A DNA stretch of 64,000 bases from Actinotignum timonense (GTDB lineage: Bacteria; Actinomycetota; Actinomycetes; Actinomycetales; Actinomycetaceae), in NCBI RefSeq assembly GCF_030216305.1, contig NZ_JASOKT010000001.1, positions 310,001 to 374,000 of the forward strand, in the 5' to 3' direction. Below are positions 25,578 through 34,464 of the stretch, piece after piece. Each line of letters opens with the position of its first letter. Within the stretch, counting starts at the first letter, position 1. The notes below the pieces were generated by a model, which ran no database searches, was not told the origin of the DNA, and saw nothing but the letters and a program-made list of their open reading frames with translations. The translations under genes and the position numbers were made by a program.

Positions 25578-26721
25578 TCTTGTTTCCGATTCGGTGCCGC
25601 GCTCACCCGCGGCCGCTGCCCTCACCAAGGATCGAGTTCTAGAAGCCCTCTCCGGGGTTATCGACCCGGAGCTACGCCACCCGATTACCGAACTAGATAT
25701 GATCCACGGGCTGCGGGTGAGCCCGGAAGGTGATGTCACCCTCACGGTGCTTCTCACCACCGTGCACTGCCCGCGCCAAGACGTCATCGAAAAGGAAGTC
25801 CGCGAAGCCATCTCCACGCTTGAGGGCGTGGGTACTATCGCCATCACCATGGGTGCCATGACCCCCCTCCAGGTGCAACACCTCCAGCAGAAGCTGCGTG
25901 GGGGGCGCACCACCCGGGAGATCTCTTTCGCGCGCCCCGACTCCCCCACCCGCGTTATCGCGGTGGCCTCCGGAAAAGGTGGGGTTGGTAAATCCTCCGT
26001 CGCCGCAAATCTCGCGGTTGCCCTGGCTGCCACCGGCCAGCGCGTAGGCCTCATCGACGCCGATATTTACGGTTTTTCCATCCCCGGGATGATGGGAGTG
26101 GATACCCCCGCCCAGCAGCTCAACGGCATGATCATCCCCCCGGTCGCCCACGGCGTGAAAGTCATGTCCATCGGTATGTTTGTGCCCGGGAATACCCCGG
26201 TGGTGTGGCGCGGCCCCATGCTCCACAAGGCTCTCGAACAATTCTTCGCGGACGTGTACTGGGGGGATCTGGACTTTGTTTTCCTTGATTTACCGCCGGG
26301 AACGGGCGACGTCGCTATTTCTTTGGCTCAGATGCTGCCCCGCGCGGATATCCTCGTTGTCACGACGCCGCAAACTGCCGCCGCGGACGTGGCTGAACGG
26401 GCCGGTGCAGTTTCTAAGCAAACTGAGCAGACCGTTATCGGCGTCGTCGAAAATATGTCCTACCTGGAACTACCGGACGGTACAAAAAATACTATTTTTG
26501 GTTCCGGTGGCGGGCAGCTCGTCGCCACGAATCTCAGCGCGACCCTCGGGTACTCGGTCGAGCTTCTCGCCCAGATTCCGCTGGAGCCGGCGCTGCGGGA
26601 GGGTTGCGACGCGGGAACGCCGTTCGTCCTCGATATGGTGGACTCCCCCGCGCGTGATATTCTGCGTGGCCTAGCAGCGCGTATCCAAGAGCTACCGCGG
26701 CGCGGGGCGCCGGCTGACTAA
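25564..26721 (+). CDS. mrp: Mrp/ApbC-type P-loop ATPase, Fe-S carrier family
   Basis: 385 residues from a GTG at 25564 (AGGGAGGAG just upstream), overlapping DUF1003 by 14 bases. An MIP18/DUF59 domain (about 18-95, GVIDPELRHPITELDMIHGL) precedes the ATPase with the deviant Walker A SGKGGVGKSS (about 136) and DLPPGTGD. The family carries and transfers Fe-S clusters. The CxxC pair used for cluster bridging in E. coli Mrp is missing: the region reads VVENMSYLELPDGTKN. I recall the same in mycobacterial Mrp, so this looks like a lineage trait. The stop codon lies in the first unit of a 24-bp tandem repeat. Confidence 0.92.
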   Translation: MPTSDLVSDSVPRSPAAAALTKDRVLEALSGVIDPELRHPITELDMIHGLRVSPEGDVTLTVLLTTVHCPRQDVIEKEVREAISTLEGVGTIAITMGAMTPLQVQHLQQKLRGGRTTREISFARPDSPTRVIAVASGKGGVGKSSVAANLAVALAATGQRVGLIDADIYGFSIPGMMGVDTPAQQLNGMIIPPVAHGVKVMSIGMFVPGNTPVVWRGPMLHKALEQFFADVYWGDLDFVFLDLPPGTGDVAISLAQMLPRADILVVTTPQTAAADVAERAGAVSKQTEQTVIGVVENMSYLELPDGTKNTIFGSGGGQLVATNLSATLGYSVELLAQIPLEPALREGCDAGTPFVLDMVDSPARDILRGLAARIQELPRRGAPAD

Positions 26722-26782
26722 CGTGCATGCGCTCCGGCTGACTAACGTGCGTGCGCTCCGGCTGACTAACGTGCATGCGCTC
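26711..26782 (+). repeat. 24-bp tandem repeat, three units, starting inside mrp
   Basis: Units at 26711-26734, 26735-26758 and 26759-26782 start CGGCTGACTAA and differ by a single base (A to G in unit 2). The first unit contains the last three codons and TAA stop of mrp, so the gene end has been copied twice downstream. It lies in the 155-base gap before the O-methyltransferase gene. Confidence 0.85.
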
Positions 26783-26876
26783 CGGCCAGCTAGCCCGGCG
26801 CGCGTATCCCGCGTCATGGCACAGCGCACTATGATAGAAACACTGCTGCGCACGATCCCTGTTATGGAGGAGGCTT

Positions 26877-27500
26877 ATGTCCGATCGGACCCTGGCGTGG
26901 ACATACGCTGAAGACGCCGTTATCGAGGGGGATATTACCCGGGCGGCCCGCGCCACCGCCGCTGAATTCTCGATTCGCTGCGTGAGCCCAGCCTGCGGGA
27001 ACTTCCTCACCGTGCTGGCGGCCTGCGCGAAGGTCACGAACGCGGTGGAAATCGGGACGGGCAGCGGAGTTTCTGGCCTCTACCTGCTGCGGGCCGGGGA
27101 TATTCACCTCACCACGATTGACGTGGAGTCCGAAGCCCAGCACGTGGCCCGCTCGCTTTTCGCTCGGGCCGGGGCCAGGCCCGGGAAAGTACGCATTATT
27201 AACGGGCGCAGTGCGGATATTTTGCCGCGGCTAGCGGCCCGCTCCTACGATATGGTTCTTGTCGACGGCGATCCTCTCGAGGCTGCCGGCGACTGTGAAG
27301 AAGCCTTGCGGATTTTGCGCCCCGGGGGCCTCCTGGTGGTGGCTGGCGCCCTCCAGGGCGGCAAAGTGGCTGATCCGTCGCGCCGCGAAGAACCCGTGGT
27401 CGCGATACGGCATCTCATTAAGGCGCTGATGCGGGCCGAAGAACTCGATAGCAGCCTGGTGCCTCTCGGCGATGGCGTGCTGGTTTGCCGGCTGCGCTAA
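26877..27500 (+). CDS. SAM-dependent O-methyltransferase (Rv1220c type)
   Basis: 207 residues; ATG at 26877 with GGAGGAGGCTT upstream and a possible -10 TATGAT at 26830-26835. Class I methyltransferase fold: the SAM-binding glycine motif EIGTGSGVSGLYLL near residue 58, LTTIDVESEAQ, and the motif-IV-like YDMVLVDGDPLEA near 122 match the caffeoyl-CoA O-methyltransferase-like family. The metal-binding Asp pattern is partly kept. In mycobacteria the homologue sits beside sigE and close to mrp; sigE is absent here. Natural substrate unknown. Confidence 0.85.
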   Translation: MSDRTLAWTYAEDAVIEGDITRAARATAAEFSIRCVSPACGNFLTVLAACAKVTNAVEIGTGSGVSGLYLLRAGDIHLTTIDVESEAQHVARSLFARAGARPGKVRIINGRSADILPRLAARSYDMVLVDGDPLEAAGDCEEALRILRPGGLLVVAGALQGGKVADPSRREEPVVAIRHLIKALMRAEELDSSLVPLGDGVLVCRLR

Positions 27501-27565
27501 GCGAGCCGTCCTCCGGATCTAACCGGGCTGCCCTTCAGATCCAACCGCGCCATGCGTGAGTACGC

Positions 27566-27614
27566 CGGTTTCTGAACGCATACTATCCGCAGGTTTCTGA
27601 ACACATAGTATCCG
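27566..27614. repeat. 24/25-bp direct repeat, two full copies and a decayed third
   Basis: GGTTTCTGAACGCATACTAT at 27567 recurs at 27592 with two changes, both followed by CCG. A third decayed copy (AGTTTCCGAGAG) starts at 27617 and ends with another AGTATCCG at 27648-27655. The array lies in the 215-base space between the convergent O-methyltransferase and DUF3117 genes. Confidence 0.6.
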
Positions 27615-27649
27615 CCAGTTTCCGAGAGCTCCGCGCTCCGGACGCACAG

Positions 27650-27686
27650 TATCCGGGGGCCGCGCCCGCTGGCTGGCCCCCGGATA
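27650..27686. terminator. Hairpin between the convergent O-methyltransferase and DUF3117 genes
   Basis: TATCCGGGGGC (27650-27660) and GCCCCCGGATA (27676-27686) are exact reverse complements across a 15-base loop. It sits 30 bases beyond the DUF3117 stop and is likely a bidirectional terminator, although no T-run is present. Confidence 0.65.
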
Positions 27687-27715
27687 GGTAGTAGGTACAG
27701 ATAGGTTGGTGGTGG

Positions 27716-27883
27716 TTACTTCTCCACGCTTGCGAGAGCTTCTTTGAGGCTGACGCATTCTTCGTCGTTGAGTTCCAGGACGAGGCGTCCGCCGCCATCC
27801 ACCGGAATACGAACCACGATTCCGCGCGCTTCACGTTCGACTTCCAGCGGCCCATCACCTGTGCGTGGCTTCATAGCTGCCAT
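27716..27883 (-). CDS. DUF3117 family small protein
   Basis: 55 residues from ATG at 27883 with AAGGAAA upstream (a second Met at codon 4 is possible). MKPRTGDGPLEVEREARGIVV followed by RIPVDGGGRLVLELN is the signature of this highly conserved actinobacterial family. It is a small probable beta-rich cytoplasmic protein of unknown function. It follows the LOG-family gene by 55 bases on the same strand. Confidence 0.9.
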   Translation of the reverse strand: MAAMKPRTGDGPLEVEREARGIVVRIPVDGGGRLVLELNDEECVSLKEALASVEK

Positions 27884-27938
27884 AGTGGTTTCCTTCCTGT
27901 TCGCCGCAACTATGCGACTAACGTCACCCCTAATTCTA

Positions 27939-28721
27939 CTAGAAGTCTGCCACCTGTTCGCGGCGAGCTTGTCGCGTGGCTTGTTCCGCCGTGAGGGAGC
28001 GCTGACCTGCGATAAGAGCATCAACAGCTTCGCGAGCGGTATCCACGACGGTGAAAATATTCGGATCTGCGGGCGAAATCATACCTTCGTTGACCAGGCG
28101 CCCGCGGATCCACTCCACGAGGCCACCCCAGAAATCACTGCCCACCAGCACCACCGGGAATCCGGCAACTTTACCGGTTTGTACCAGGGTGAGTGCTTCG
28201 AAGAGTTCGTCGAGGGTGCCGAAACCGCCCGGGAGCACCACGAAGCCTTGGGAATACTTGAGGAACATTGTTTTGCGCACGAAGAAGTAGCGGAATTCAA
28301 TGCCGAGATTGACGTATTCGTTGAGGCCCTGTTCGTGCGGGAGTTCGATCCCGAGGCCGATGGAGAGGCCGTCATTAGCCGCGGCACCTTTATTGGCGGC
28401 TTCCATAATCCCCGGCCCACCCCCGGTAATAATTCCGAAACCCTGCTGGCTGAGGATATCGGCGGTTTCTTCGGCCACCCGGTAGTAGCGGGAGTCGCGC
28501 CCGGTGCGCGCCGAACCGAAAATCGAGACGCAGGGCGGCACGTGGGCGAGCGCCCCGAACCCTTCCACGAATTCGGATTGGATGCGCAGCACTCGCCACG
28601 GATCGCTGAGGGTCCAGTCCCCGTTGCTGCGGTTGGAAAGCAGCTTGGTATCCGCGGTGACGGGCGGAATCTGGGTGCCGCGCCGGGTTTGCGCCCCGCG
28701 CCGATAGTCGCGTGTGTTCAT
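27939..28721 (-). CDS. LOG-family nucleoside 5'-monophosphate phosphoribohydrolase (TIGR00730)
   Basis: 260 residues. The lysine-decarboxylase-like Rossmann fold carries the motif LPGGFGTLDELFEALT (about 165-180) and GGGPGIMEAANKGA (about 98-111), which bind the nucleotide phosphate. Members release adenine-type bases from cytokinin nucleotides or nucleoside monophosphates; older names such as lysine decarboxylase are wrong. A 50-residue basic N-terminal extension precedes the core. The physiological substrate is unknown. Confidence 0.87.
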   Translation of the reverse strand: MNTRDYRRGAQTRRGTQIPPVTADTKLLSNRSNGDWTLSDPWRVLRIQSEFVEGFGALAHVPPCVSIFGSARTGRDSRYYRVAEETADILSQQGFGIITGGGPGIMEAANKGAAANDGLSIGLGIELPHEQGLNEYVNLGIEFRYFFVRKTMFLKYSQGFVVLPGGFGTLDELFEALTLVQTGKVAGFPVVLVGSDFWGGLVEWIRGRLVNEGMISPADPNIFTVVDTAREAVDALIAGQRSLTAEQATRQARREQVADF

Positions 28722-28779
28722 GGTTTCTATTGTCCTTCGCTGCCTGCGCGCCTTCCACCCCGCTACGCGGAGCGGAAAA

Positions 28780-29904
28780 CTATCTCAGATCCGCTAGCCC
28801 GGCCGCGTCCAGACCGTCCACGGCCTTTTTGACGTCCTGTGCTTTCTCCCGCGTGGTCACCAGCAGTGCGTTTTCGGTATCAATAACGACGGCGCCCGGC
28901 ACCCCCACCACAACAATGGGCTTCGTCGAGCTGTACACCAGTGAATCCGGCGCATCAATGGCGAGCACCGGAGCCCCCGTGTTTCCCGGGATCCGCTGGG
29001 TGGTAAGTTCCCCGGCCGGGATGCCTTCGGCGAGGGAATCGTAATCCCCCACATCGGACCAGCCCATATCAGCGGGAACCACGGCCACCCGCCCGGCCGC
29101 CGCGGCCGGTTCGGCTACCGCCCGGTCAATGACCTCCTTCGGGATGGAGGCCCATAGTTCTTCTACCTGCGCGGTTTGCTGGACCGAGTCCAGATCCCAC
29201 AGCTGGGCTAGCTGGCGAAGCGGGGCCGCGATATCGGGGCGGTATTCGGCGAGCATATCCATGAGGGTGGCCGCGTGGGCCACGAAAATCCCGGCGTTCC
29301 AGTAGTAGCCACCCTGCGCTAGATAGCTTGCCGCGGTATCCGCATCCGGTTTTTCCACGAATTTTTCTACCGCTAAGGCAGCGGTATCGCCCGCGAGCTG
29401 CCCACCCGCGAGCGGCCCACCGGCGAGCGGCCCACCGGCGCGGATATAGCCGAACCCAGTGGCCGGCCCGGTCGGGGTAATCCCGAGGGTAACCAGGTAG
29501 CCGCGCTCTGCTGCGTGCAGCGCGGTGCGTACGGCAGTAGTAAACGCCGCAGTATTAGAAATGCGGTGATCGGCCGCGAAGGAACCGACCAGGGCATCTG
29601 GGTCGGAGCGGTGAGCGAGCGCCGCGGCGATACCGATGGCAGCCATGGTGCCGCGCGGGCTCGGTTCAACCACGTAGTGAAGGGGCGTGTGGATATCGGC
29701 GAGTTGCTCGCGGACAGCCGCGGCGTGGGCGGTGCCCGTCACGGTGTAGATACTGGATGTAAGCGGGGCTAGCCGGGTCACCGTATCGTGAATCATGGTG
29801 TGCCCGGATCCAAAATCGACCAGGAATTTCGGGTGGCTGGCCCGCGAGAGTGGCCACAGCCGTGAGCCGGCTCCCCCGGCGGGAATAATCGCATGGAATG
29901 TCAC
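28780..29904 (-). CDS. manC: Mannose-1-phosphate guanylyltransferase
   Basis: 374 residues. It makes GDP-mannose from mannose-1-phosphate and GTP for mannosylated envelope components. The nucleotidyltransferase signature IIPAGGAGSRLWPLSR is at the N-terminus, with KFVEKPD near 165 and the substrate loop GGYYWNAGIFVA near 185. It is of the short type without a phosphomannose isomerase domain. An in-frame 15-bp repeat (29393-29437) adds GGPLA units just before the KFVEKPD region. Starts 2 bases after the YhjD-like gene ends, so probably co-transcribed with it. Confidence 0.88.
   Translation of the reverse strand: MTFHAIIPAGGAGSRLWPLSRASHPKFLVDFGSGHTMIHDTVTRLAPLTSSIYTVTGTAHAAAVREQLADIHTPLHYVVEPSPRGTMAAIGIAAALAHRSDPDALVGSFAADHRISNTAAFTTAVRTALHAAERGYLVTLGITPTGPATGFGYIRAGGPLAGGPLAGGQLAGDTAALAVEKFVEKPDADTAASYLAQGGYYWNAGIFVAHAATLMDMLAEYRPDIAAPLRQLAQLWDLDSVQQTAQVEELWASIPKEVIDRAVAEPAAAAGRVAVVPADMGWSDVGDYDSLAEGIPAGELTTQRIPGNTGAPVLAIDAPDSLVYSSTKPIVVVGVPGAVVIDTENALLVTTREKAQDVKKAVDGLDAAGLADLR
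29393..29437 (-). repeat. 15-bp in-frame repeat in manC, three units
   Basis: Units at 29393-29407, 29408-29422 and 29423-29437 (GCGAGCGGCCCACCG type; the last two identical) encode GGPLA-GGPLA-GGQLA. They lie in a surface-loop position of the nucleotidyltransferase domain. Confidence 0.75.
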
Positions 29905-29906
29905 GC

Positions 29907-31184
29907 CTAGCTATCCTTTCGCTGCGAGCGGGCGAGTTCGCGTTGCCCGTTCACGTAGTGCGCGCGAGCTTCCTCAGCTTTGAGCTGCGCCTCACGCGCC
30001 TTTGATTCTAGCTTTTCGGCCCGGCAGCGAGCCAGGTTCCCGGCCAAACCACCCCATTCGGGCAGCTCTTCTCCCTCATCTTCGGTGGCGTTATCCGGTT
30101 CGGGTAGCAAGGAACCCGTGATGGGATCATGCGGCCACGTGAGTGTTTCCGGAACGGAAAGGGTGACGTAATTGGGTGTGGTGGTAGCCCGCAGTTCTTC
30201 CGGATCCTGTGCCACGTAAGCCCGGGGCGGGTTAGCCATATAGGCGGAAACCATGAGCACGATACGCGAGGCGAGGTTGAGCCAGAGCAGCAGGGTGGCG
30301 ATAGCGGCGAAAGGAGCGAGAAGCGGGTTCCCGGACACACTGGATACCGCGGAGGTACCGACCACCCGAATGATGGAGAGGAGGAACGCGCCGAGGGCCG
30401 CCCCCGTAATGAAATCGCGGCGGGGTACCCGAATCCCGGAGGTGAAGCGAATAATGAACATGATGACGAGCGCATCGACGGTGGCCGCGAGCAGGAAGAC
30501 CGCGATTTTAGTTCCGAATTGCACGAGGGCTCCATCTAACCCCAGGTGGGTGAGGAGCAGGGTTCCTACCGAGCCGACGAGGGAGCCGATAATCGCGGAG
30601 GTGAGGATCCCCAGGGCGAGCACCACGAATCCGGCCAGCCGGAAGAGGATACTCACCACGCCGTTTTCGGTTCGCTGATTCACCCCGAACATGGCTCCGA
30701 TGGCGGTGGAGAGCCCGGCCATAATAGACATGGCCGTCCACAACAGCACGGCGCCCGCAATGACGGTTGCCACTACCGAGGTTCCCGAGAGGATGAGGTC
30801 ATCGGGGTTGATGAGCCCTTCCCCGGAGGAATCTTGGAGGATGCCGGGCAGGGCCGCATTGACGGCATCGACCACGGTTTCCCGCAGCTGCGGGTTCCTG
30901 CCGAGGGTGGCCATAAACACGGTCCAGGAAATGGTGAGCGCCGCGGTGATGGCGAAAAGCGCCGAGTAGGCGATTCCACCGGCGAGCAGGCCCCCGCGGG
31001 CTTTACCGTAACGGCCAATCCCCCGCATGATGCGCGTGCCTTGCACCCATTCAAGGAGGGCTTTTCCTTTATGTACGACGCCGCCCATGCCGCTTTCCGC
31101 CACCCGGGCCCCGCTGGGTGCGCCGCGCCGGGCGGCTTGCCGCCCGCGCCGATCCACCCCGAGAGCCCGGGAAGTCCTATCCAT
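29907..31184 (-). CDS. YihY/YhjD (BrkB) family inner membrane protein
   Basis: 425 residues from ATG at 31184. Start choice is uncertain because no good ribosome site is seen and the frame is open upstream; codons before 31184 are not protein-like. About six membrane segments between residues 60 and 330, with LLAGGIAYSALFAITAALTI and the PF03631-type LWTAMSIMAGLSTAIG, ALLLSI and LLLWLNLASRIVLMVSAYM stretches. A charged coiled-coil tail ends the protein. The family was misnamed ribonuclease BN; some members are proposed lipid or LPS transporters. Upstream lies a copy of the adnA palindrome arm. Confidence 0.8.
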   Translation of the reverse strand: MDRTSRALGVDRRGRQAARRGAPSGARVAESGMGGVVHKGKALLEWVQGTRIMRGIGRYGKARGGLLAGGIAYSALFAITAALTISWTVFMATLGRNPQLRETVVDAVNAALPGILQDSSGEGLINPDDLILSGTSVVATVIAGAVLLWTAMSIMAGLSTAIGAMFGVNQRTENGVVSILFRLAGFVVLALGILTSAIIGSLVGSVGTLLLTHLGLDGALVQFGTKIAVFLLAATVDALVIMFIIRFTSGIRVPRRDFITGAALGAFLLSIIRVVGTSAVSSVSGNPLLAPFAAIATLLLWLNLASRIVLMVSAYMANPPRAYVAQDPEELRATTTPNYVTLSVPETLTWPHDPITGSLLPEPDNATEDEGEELPEWGGLAGNLARCRAEKLESKAREAQLKAEEARAHYVNGQRELARSQRKDS

Positions 31185-31215
31185 CACTGTGTTCTGCTGT
31201 GTCACATAGCCATGG

Positions 31216-31236
31216 TACGTGAGGCCTACGACAAAA
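31216..31236. promoter_or_regulatory. Motif shared with the adnA upstream palindrome
   Basis: This 21-base segment, ending TACGACAAAA, matches 17802-17822 in 19 positions. It lies 32 bases before the start codon of the YhjD-like gene, while the adnA copy lies 38 bases before that start. Only one half of the palindrome is conserved here. It may be a shared promoter (TTGTCG as -35 on the minus strand) or an operator half-site. Confidence 0.4.
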
Positions 31237-31263
31237 ACAGAAGTTTTTGATTCCTCAACGAGC

Positions 31264-32100
31264 TTAGCTCTCGAGTTGGTAGTCCACCGTGAGCGGGGCG
31301 TGGTCGGACCAACGCTCGGCGTAGGAGGGTGCCCTCCCGATGGCGAAGCTTTGTGCGGTGGCGGCAAGCGCGGGGCTGGCCATGTGGTAGTCGATACGCC
31401 AACCCACGTTGTTATCAAAAGCTTTGCCGCGCTGGCTCCACCAGGTGTAGGGGCCTTTGCCTTCGTGCCCGTTGTGTTCCAGCAGGGCTCGTTGCACATC
31501 CACCCAGGGCCCACCGAACCACCGATCCAAGTAGGCGATTTCATCGTCGAGTACCCCGGAGGTGCGGTTGTGGTTAGACTTCCAGTTCTCAATATCAGCT
31601 TCGGTGTGAACGATATTGAAATCCCCGGCGACCAGGGTGCGGGCGGCCGGATCGAATTGCGCTAAGCGGGCGCTTACCCGTTCCAGGTGCGCGTATTTTG
31701 CCGCCATCTTTTCTGGATTATCCGCCACTCCTGAATGCAGGTAGGCGCTCACCACCCGCAGCTGGTCATCCGGGAGTTCCACTTCAAGCCAGCGCCCGCT
31801 ATCCACCGGCGCTTCTTCACTGACGGGCTTTCCATCCGCGCCCACGCCCAGGTGATCTCGGACTTCACCCACACCAATGCCTTCCCGCACCGCGACCGCG
31901 ACTCCGGCCCGGCCTTTGATATCGGAAACGGCCGTGTAGATCCGGTAGCCGGTGCCCGCGAAAATATCTGCGGTGATATCCGCGGGGGCACGTACTTCTT
32001 GAAGCAGGATGATATCCGCGGCGGTGGCTTCCAGCCAGGCCGCGATTCCTTTACGCGCGGCCGCGCGAATTCCATTGACATTGACGGTGCTTATCCGCAT
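31264..32100 (-). CDS. xthA: Exodeoxyribonuclease III
   Basis: 278 residues from the ATG at 32100, preferred over one 5 codons upstream because AAGGGG precedes it and MRISTVNVNGIRAA is the family start. It cleaves abasic sites and degrades 3' ends in base-excision repair. Active-site motifs: NVNGIRA, LQEVRAP (metal Glu), AYLHSG, VAGDFNIVHTEADI, WRIDYHMAS and the final SDHAPLTVDY. One base separates it from the folD stop. Confidence 0.93.
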   Translation of the reverse strand: MRISTVNVNGIRAAARKGIAAWLEATAADIILLQEVRAPADITADIFAGTGYRIYTAVSDIKGRAGVAVAVREGIGVGEVRDHLGVGADGKPVSEEAPVDSGRWLEVELPDDQLRVVSAYLHSGVADNPEKMAAKYAHLERVSARLAQFDPAARTLVAGDFNIVHTEADIENWKSNHNRTSGVLDDEIAYLDRWFGGPWVDVQRALLEHNGHEGKGPYTWWSQRGKAFDNNVGWRIDYHMASPALAATAQSFAIGRAPSYAERWSDHAPLTVDYQLES

Positions 32101-32101
32101 C

Positions 32102-33040
32102 TCATTCCCCTTCATGCCCTGCCCCGGAGCGCTCCGGGAGGATCTGTGCTGCCGCGGCCTGCGCGCCCGCGCAGCGTTCGGCCATATTGACGACGTTGCT
32201 GAGCAGCATGACGCGGGTCATCGGGCCTACCCCGCCGGGATTGGGTGATACCCAGGCTGCGTGATCGCGTACGCCTGGGTCCACATCCCCGAGGGTGCGC
32301 CATTTTCCTTCCGCGGTGCGCTCCCGAGTTACTCCCACATCAATAACGACGGCGCCGGGCGCCACCCATTCCGGGCGAACGAAACCAGCCTGGCCCACCG
32401 CGGCGATAATGACATCAGCGCGCTGGCACAGCTCGGGAATATTCGAGGTGCCGGTATGGCAGAGCGTGACGGTAGCGTTGATATTTTTCCGGGTGAGGAG
32501 AAGGCCGATGCTTCTTCCCACCGTGATTCCGCGCCCGAGGACCACCACGTGTTTACCGGCAAGGCTGAGCCCGTGGCGTTCGATGAGCTCCACGATACCG
32601 GCCGGGGTGCAGGGCAGCGGGAAGGTGAGCTGGCCGCTCACGCTTGCCACCAAGCGCCCGAGGTTGATCGGGTGGAGCCCGTCGGCATCTTTATCCGGGT
32701 CAATCGTTTCGATGAGGCGGGCTTCTGGAAGCCCGGCTGGGAGCGGGAGCTGGAGGATGTACCCGGTGCAGGCCGGGTTGGTATTGAGTTCGCGCAGCGC
32801 AGCGGCCACTTCTGCCGCGGTGGCGCTAGCCGGCAGTTCCACTTGCAGAGAGGCGATACCCACCTCCGCGCAATCGCGGTGTTTGCCGCGTACGTATGCC
32901 GCGGAGGCCGGGTCATCACCCACCAGCACGGTGCCGAGTCCGGGAGTGTAACCGCGAGCGCGCAGTGCTTCCACCCGCACCCGCAGTTCATCTTTGATAG
33001 CGGAGGCAACCGCGCGCCCATCCAAAAGTTGCGCTGCCAT
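32102..33040 (-). CDS. folD: Methylenetetrahydrofolate dehydrogenase / cyclohydrolase
   Basis: 312 residues. It interconverts 5,10-methylene- and 10-formyl-tetrahydrofolate using NADP. The catalytic Lys is in [12 protein letters not shown] (about residue 52). [27 protein letters not shown] and the cofactor loop [18 protein letters not shown] are all in place, and [14 protein letters not shown] closes the domain. A 20-residue Ala/Gln/Glu tail is extra. Coupled to glyA by TAATG, giving a one-carbon unit: GlyA makes methylene-THF and FolD oxidises it. Confidence 0.95.
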   Translation of the reverse strand: MAAQLLDGRAVASAIKDELRVRVEALRARGYTPGLGTVLVGDDPASAAYVRGKHRDCAEVGIASLQVELPASATAAEVAAALRELNTNPACTGYILQLPLPAGLPEARLIETIDPDKDADGLHPINLGRLVASVSGQLTFPLPCTPAGIVELIERHGLSLAGKHVVVLGRGITVGRSIGLLLTRKNINATVTLCHTGTSNIPELCQRADVIIAAVGQAGFVRPEWVAPGAVVIDVGVTRERTAEGKWRTLGDVDPGVRDHAAWVSPNPGGVGPMTRVMLLSNVVNMAERCAGAQAAAAQILPERSGAGHEGE

Positions 33041-34464
33041 TACTCGCCTTCCCCGCTCTGTGCACAGGTGCTTCCAGGGGTGGCACTAGCTGCGTGCCCA
33101 CCACAGCAGCCGTTCCCGGATGCGCCCGAAGTGCCCGATGCGCCCGGAGTGCCCGATGCACCCGGAGCGCCGGAACCTCCCCCGACCTGATCGAGGCCGG
33201 CGTAGAGCGGGAAACGGTCCGCGAGGGCGCGCACCCGGGCACGCAGCTCCTCCACCGGCGCGGCGTGCCCGCCGATGAGAGCGCGGGCGATGATATCGGC
33301 AACCTCCGTGAATTCTTCCGGGCCGAAGCCACGGGTGGCCAGGGCCGGGGTGCCGATGCGCAGCCCGGAGGTAACGAAGGGCGGGCGCGGGTCATAGGGA
33401 ACCCCGTTGCGGTTGACGGTAATACCGATGCTGCCCAGCAGGTCCTCCCCTTCCCGGCCGTTGATCGCGGCATTGCGCAGGTCCACGAGGACCAGGTGCA
33501 CATCCGTACCCCCGGAAATAATCGAGATGCCGGCCTGCGCCACATCGGCTTCCGTGAGCCGCGCGGCCAGGATCTGGGCGCCTTCCAGGGTGCGGCGTTG
33601 GCGCTCACGGAATTCTTCCGTGGCCGCGTAGCCGAGGGCCACCGCTTTCGCGGCAACCACGTGCATGAGCGGGCCGCCCTGGTTGCCCGGGAACACCGCG
33701 GAATTGAGCTTTTTCCCGTATTCTTCCCCGCGGGCGGAGAGGATCATTCCCGAGCGGGGCCCGCCCAGGGTTTTGTGGATGGTGGTGGTGACCACATCCG
33801 AGTACGGGAGGGGATTGGGGTGCAGCCCGGCAGCCACCAGGCCGGCGAAATGGGCCATATCCGTCCAGAGCACCGCGCCAACTTCATCAGCGATGGAGCG
33901 GAAAGCCGCGAAATCCAGGTGGCGCGGGTAGGCGGACCACCCGGCGATAATCATGGCGGGGCGTTCGCGCAGCGCGGTTTCACGCACCTCATCCATATCG
34001 AGAAGGTAAGTTTCCGGATTGACGTGGTAGGCGGCTACCTCATAGTTACGCCCGGAGAAATTGAGTTTCATGCCGTGGGTGAGATGCCCGCCCTGATCAA
34101 GGGCCATGCCCAGAACTTTGGCCCCGGGTTTCACCATCGCGTGGTAGACGGCGGCGTTCGCCGAGGCCCCCGAATGGGGTTGTACGTTCGCGTAATCAGC
34201 CCCGAAGAGGCTTTTTGCCCGCTCAATGGCGAGGGTTTCGGCCTTATCCACCCATTCGCAGCCCCCGTAGTAGCGCCGCCCGGGATAGCCTTCCGCGTAT
34301 TTATTGGTGAGAACAGAGCCCTGGGCTTGCAGGACCGCGCGGGAAACAAAGTTTTCCGACGCGATCATTTCCAAGCCTTCTTGCTGGCGGCGCAATTCTC
34401 CGGTGAGAATCGCGGCAACTTCCGGGTCCGCCACGGCCAAAGGTTCATCCAGTGGTGTACTCAT
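33040..34464 (-). CDS. glyA: Serine hydroxymethyltransferase with Gly/Ala/Ser/Cys-rich tail
   Basis: 474 residues from ATG at 34464 with GGAGGAGAG upstream. PLP enzyme converting serine and THF to glycine and methylene-THF. Signatures: [32 protein letters not shown], the PLP lysine in [16 protein letters not shown] (about residue 235) and SGLRIGTPA. The enzyme is usually about 420-435 residues; here a C-terminal extension of roughly 45 residues of [12 protein letters not shown] units with CC and a further Cys is added, encoded by 24-bp-type repeats near 33112-33180. folD starts on its stop codon. Confidence 0.95.
   Translation of the reverse strand: MSTPLDEPLAVADPEVAAILTGELRRQQEGLEMIASENFVSRAVLQAQGSVLTNKYAEGYPGRRYYGGCEWVDKAETLAIERAKSLFGADYANVQPHSGASANAAVYHAMVKPGAKVLGMALDQGGHLTHGMKLNFSGRNYEVAAYHVNPETYLLDMDEVRETALRERPAMIIAGWSAYPRHLDFAAFRSIADEVGAVLWTDMAHFAGLVAAGLHPNPLPYSDVVTTTIHKTLGGPRSGMILSARGEEYGKKLNSAVFPGNQGGPLMHVVAAKAVALGYAATEEFRERQRRTLEGAQILAARLTEADVAQAGISIISGGTDVHLVLVDLRNAAINGREGEDLLGSIGITVNRNGVPYDPRPPFVTSGLRIGTPALATRGFGPEEFTEVADIIARALIGGHAAPVEELRARVRALADRFPLYAGLDQVGGGSGAPGASGTPGASGTSGASGNGCCGGHAASATPGSTCAQSGEGE

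Noticed and set aside
26711..26782. CRISPR array
   Set aside because: Units are contiguous without spacers and partly coding; no cas gene is present. The same holds for the arrays at 9255, 17841, 27566 and 36249.
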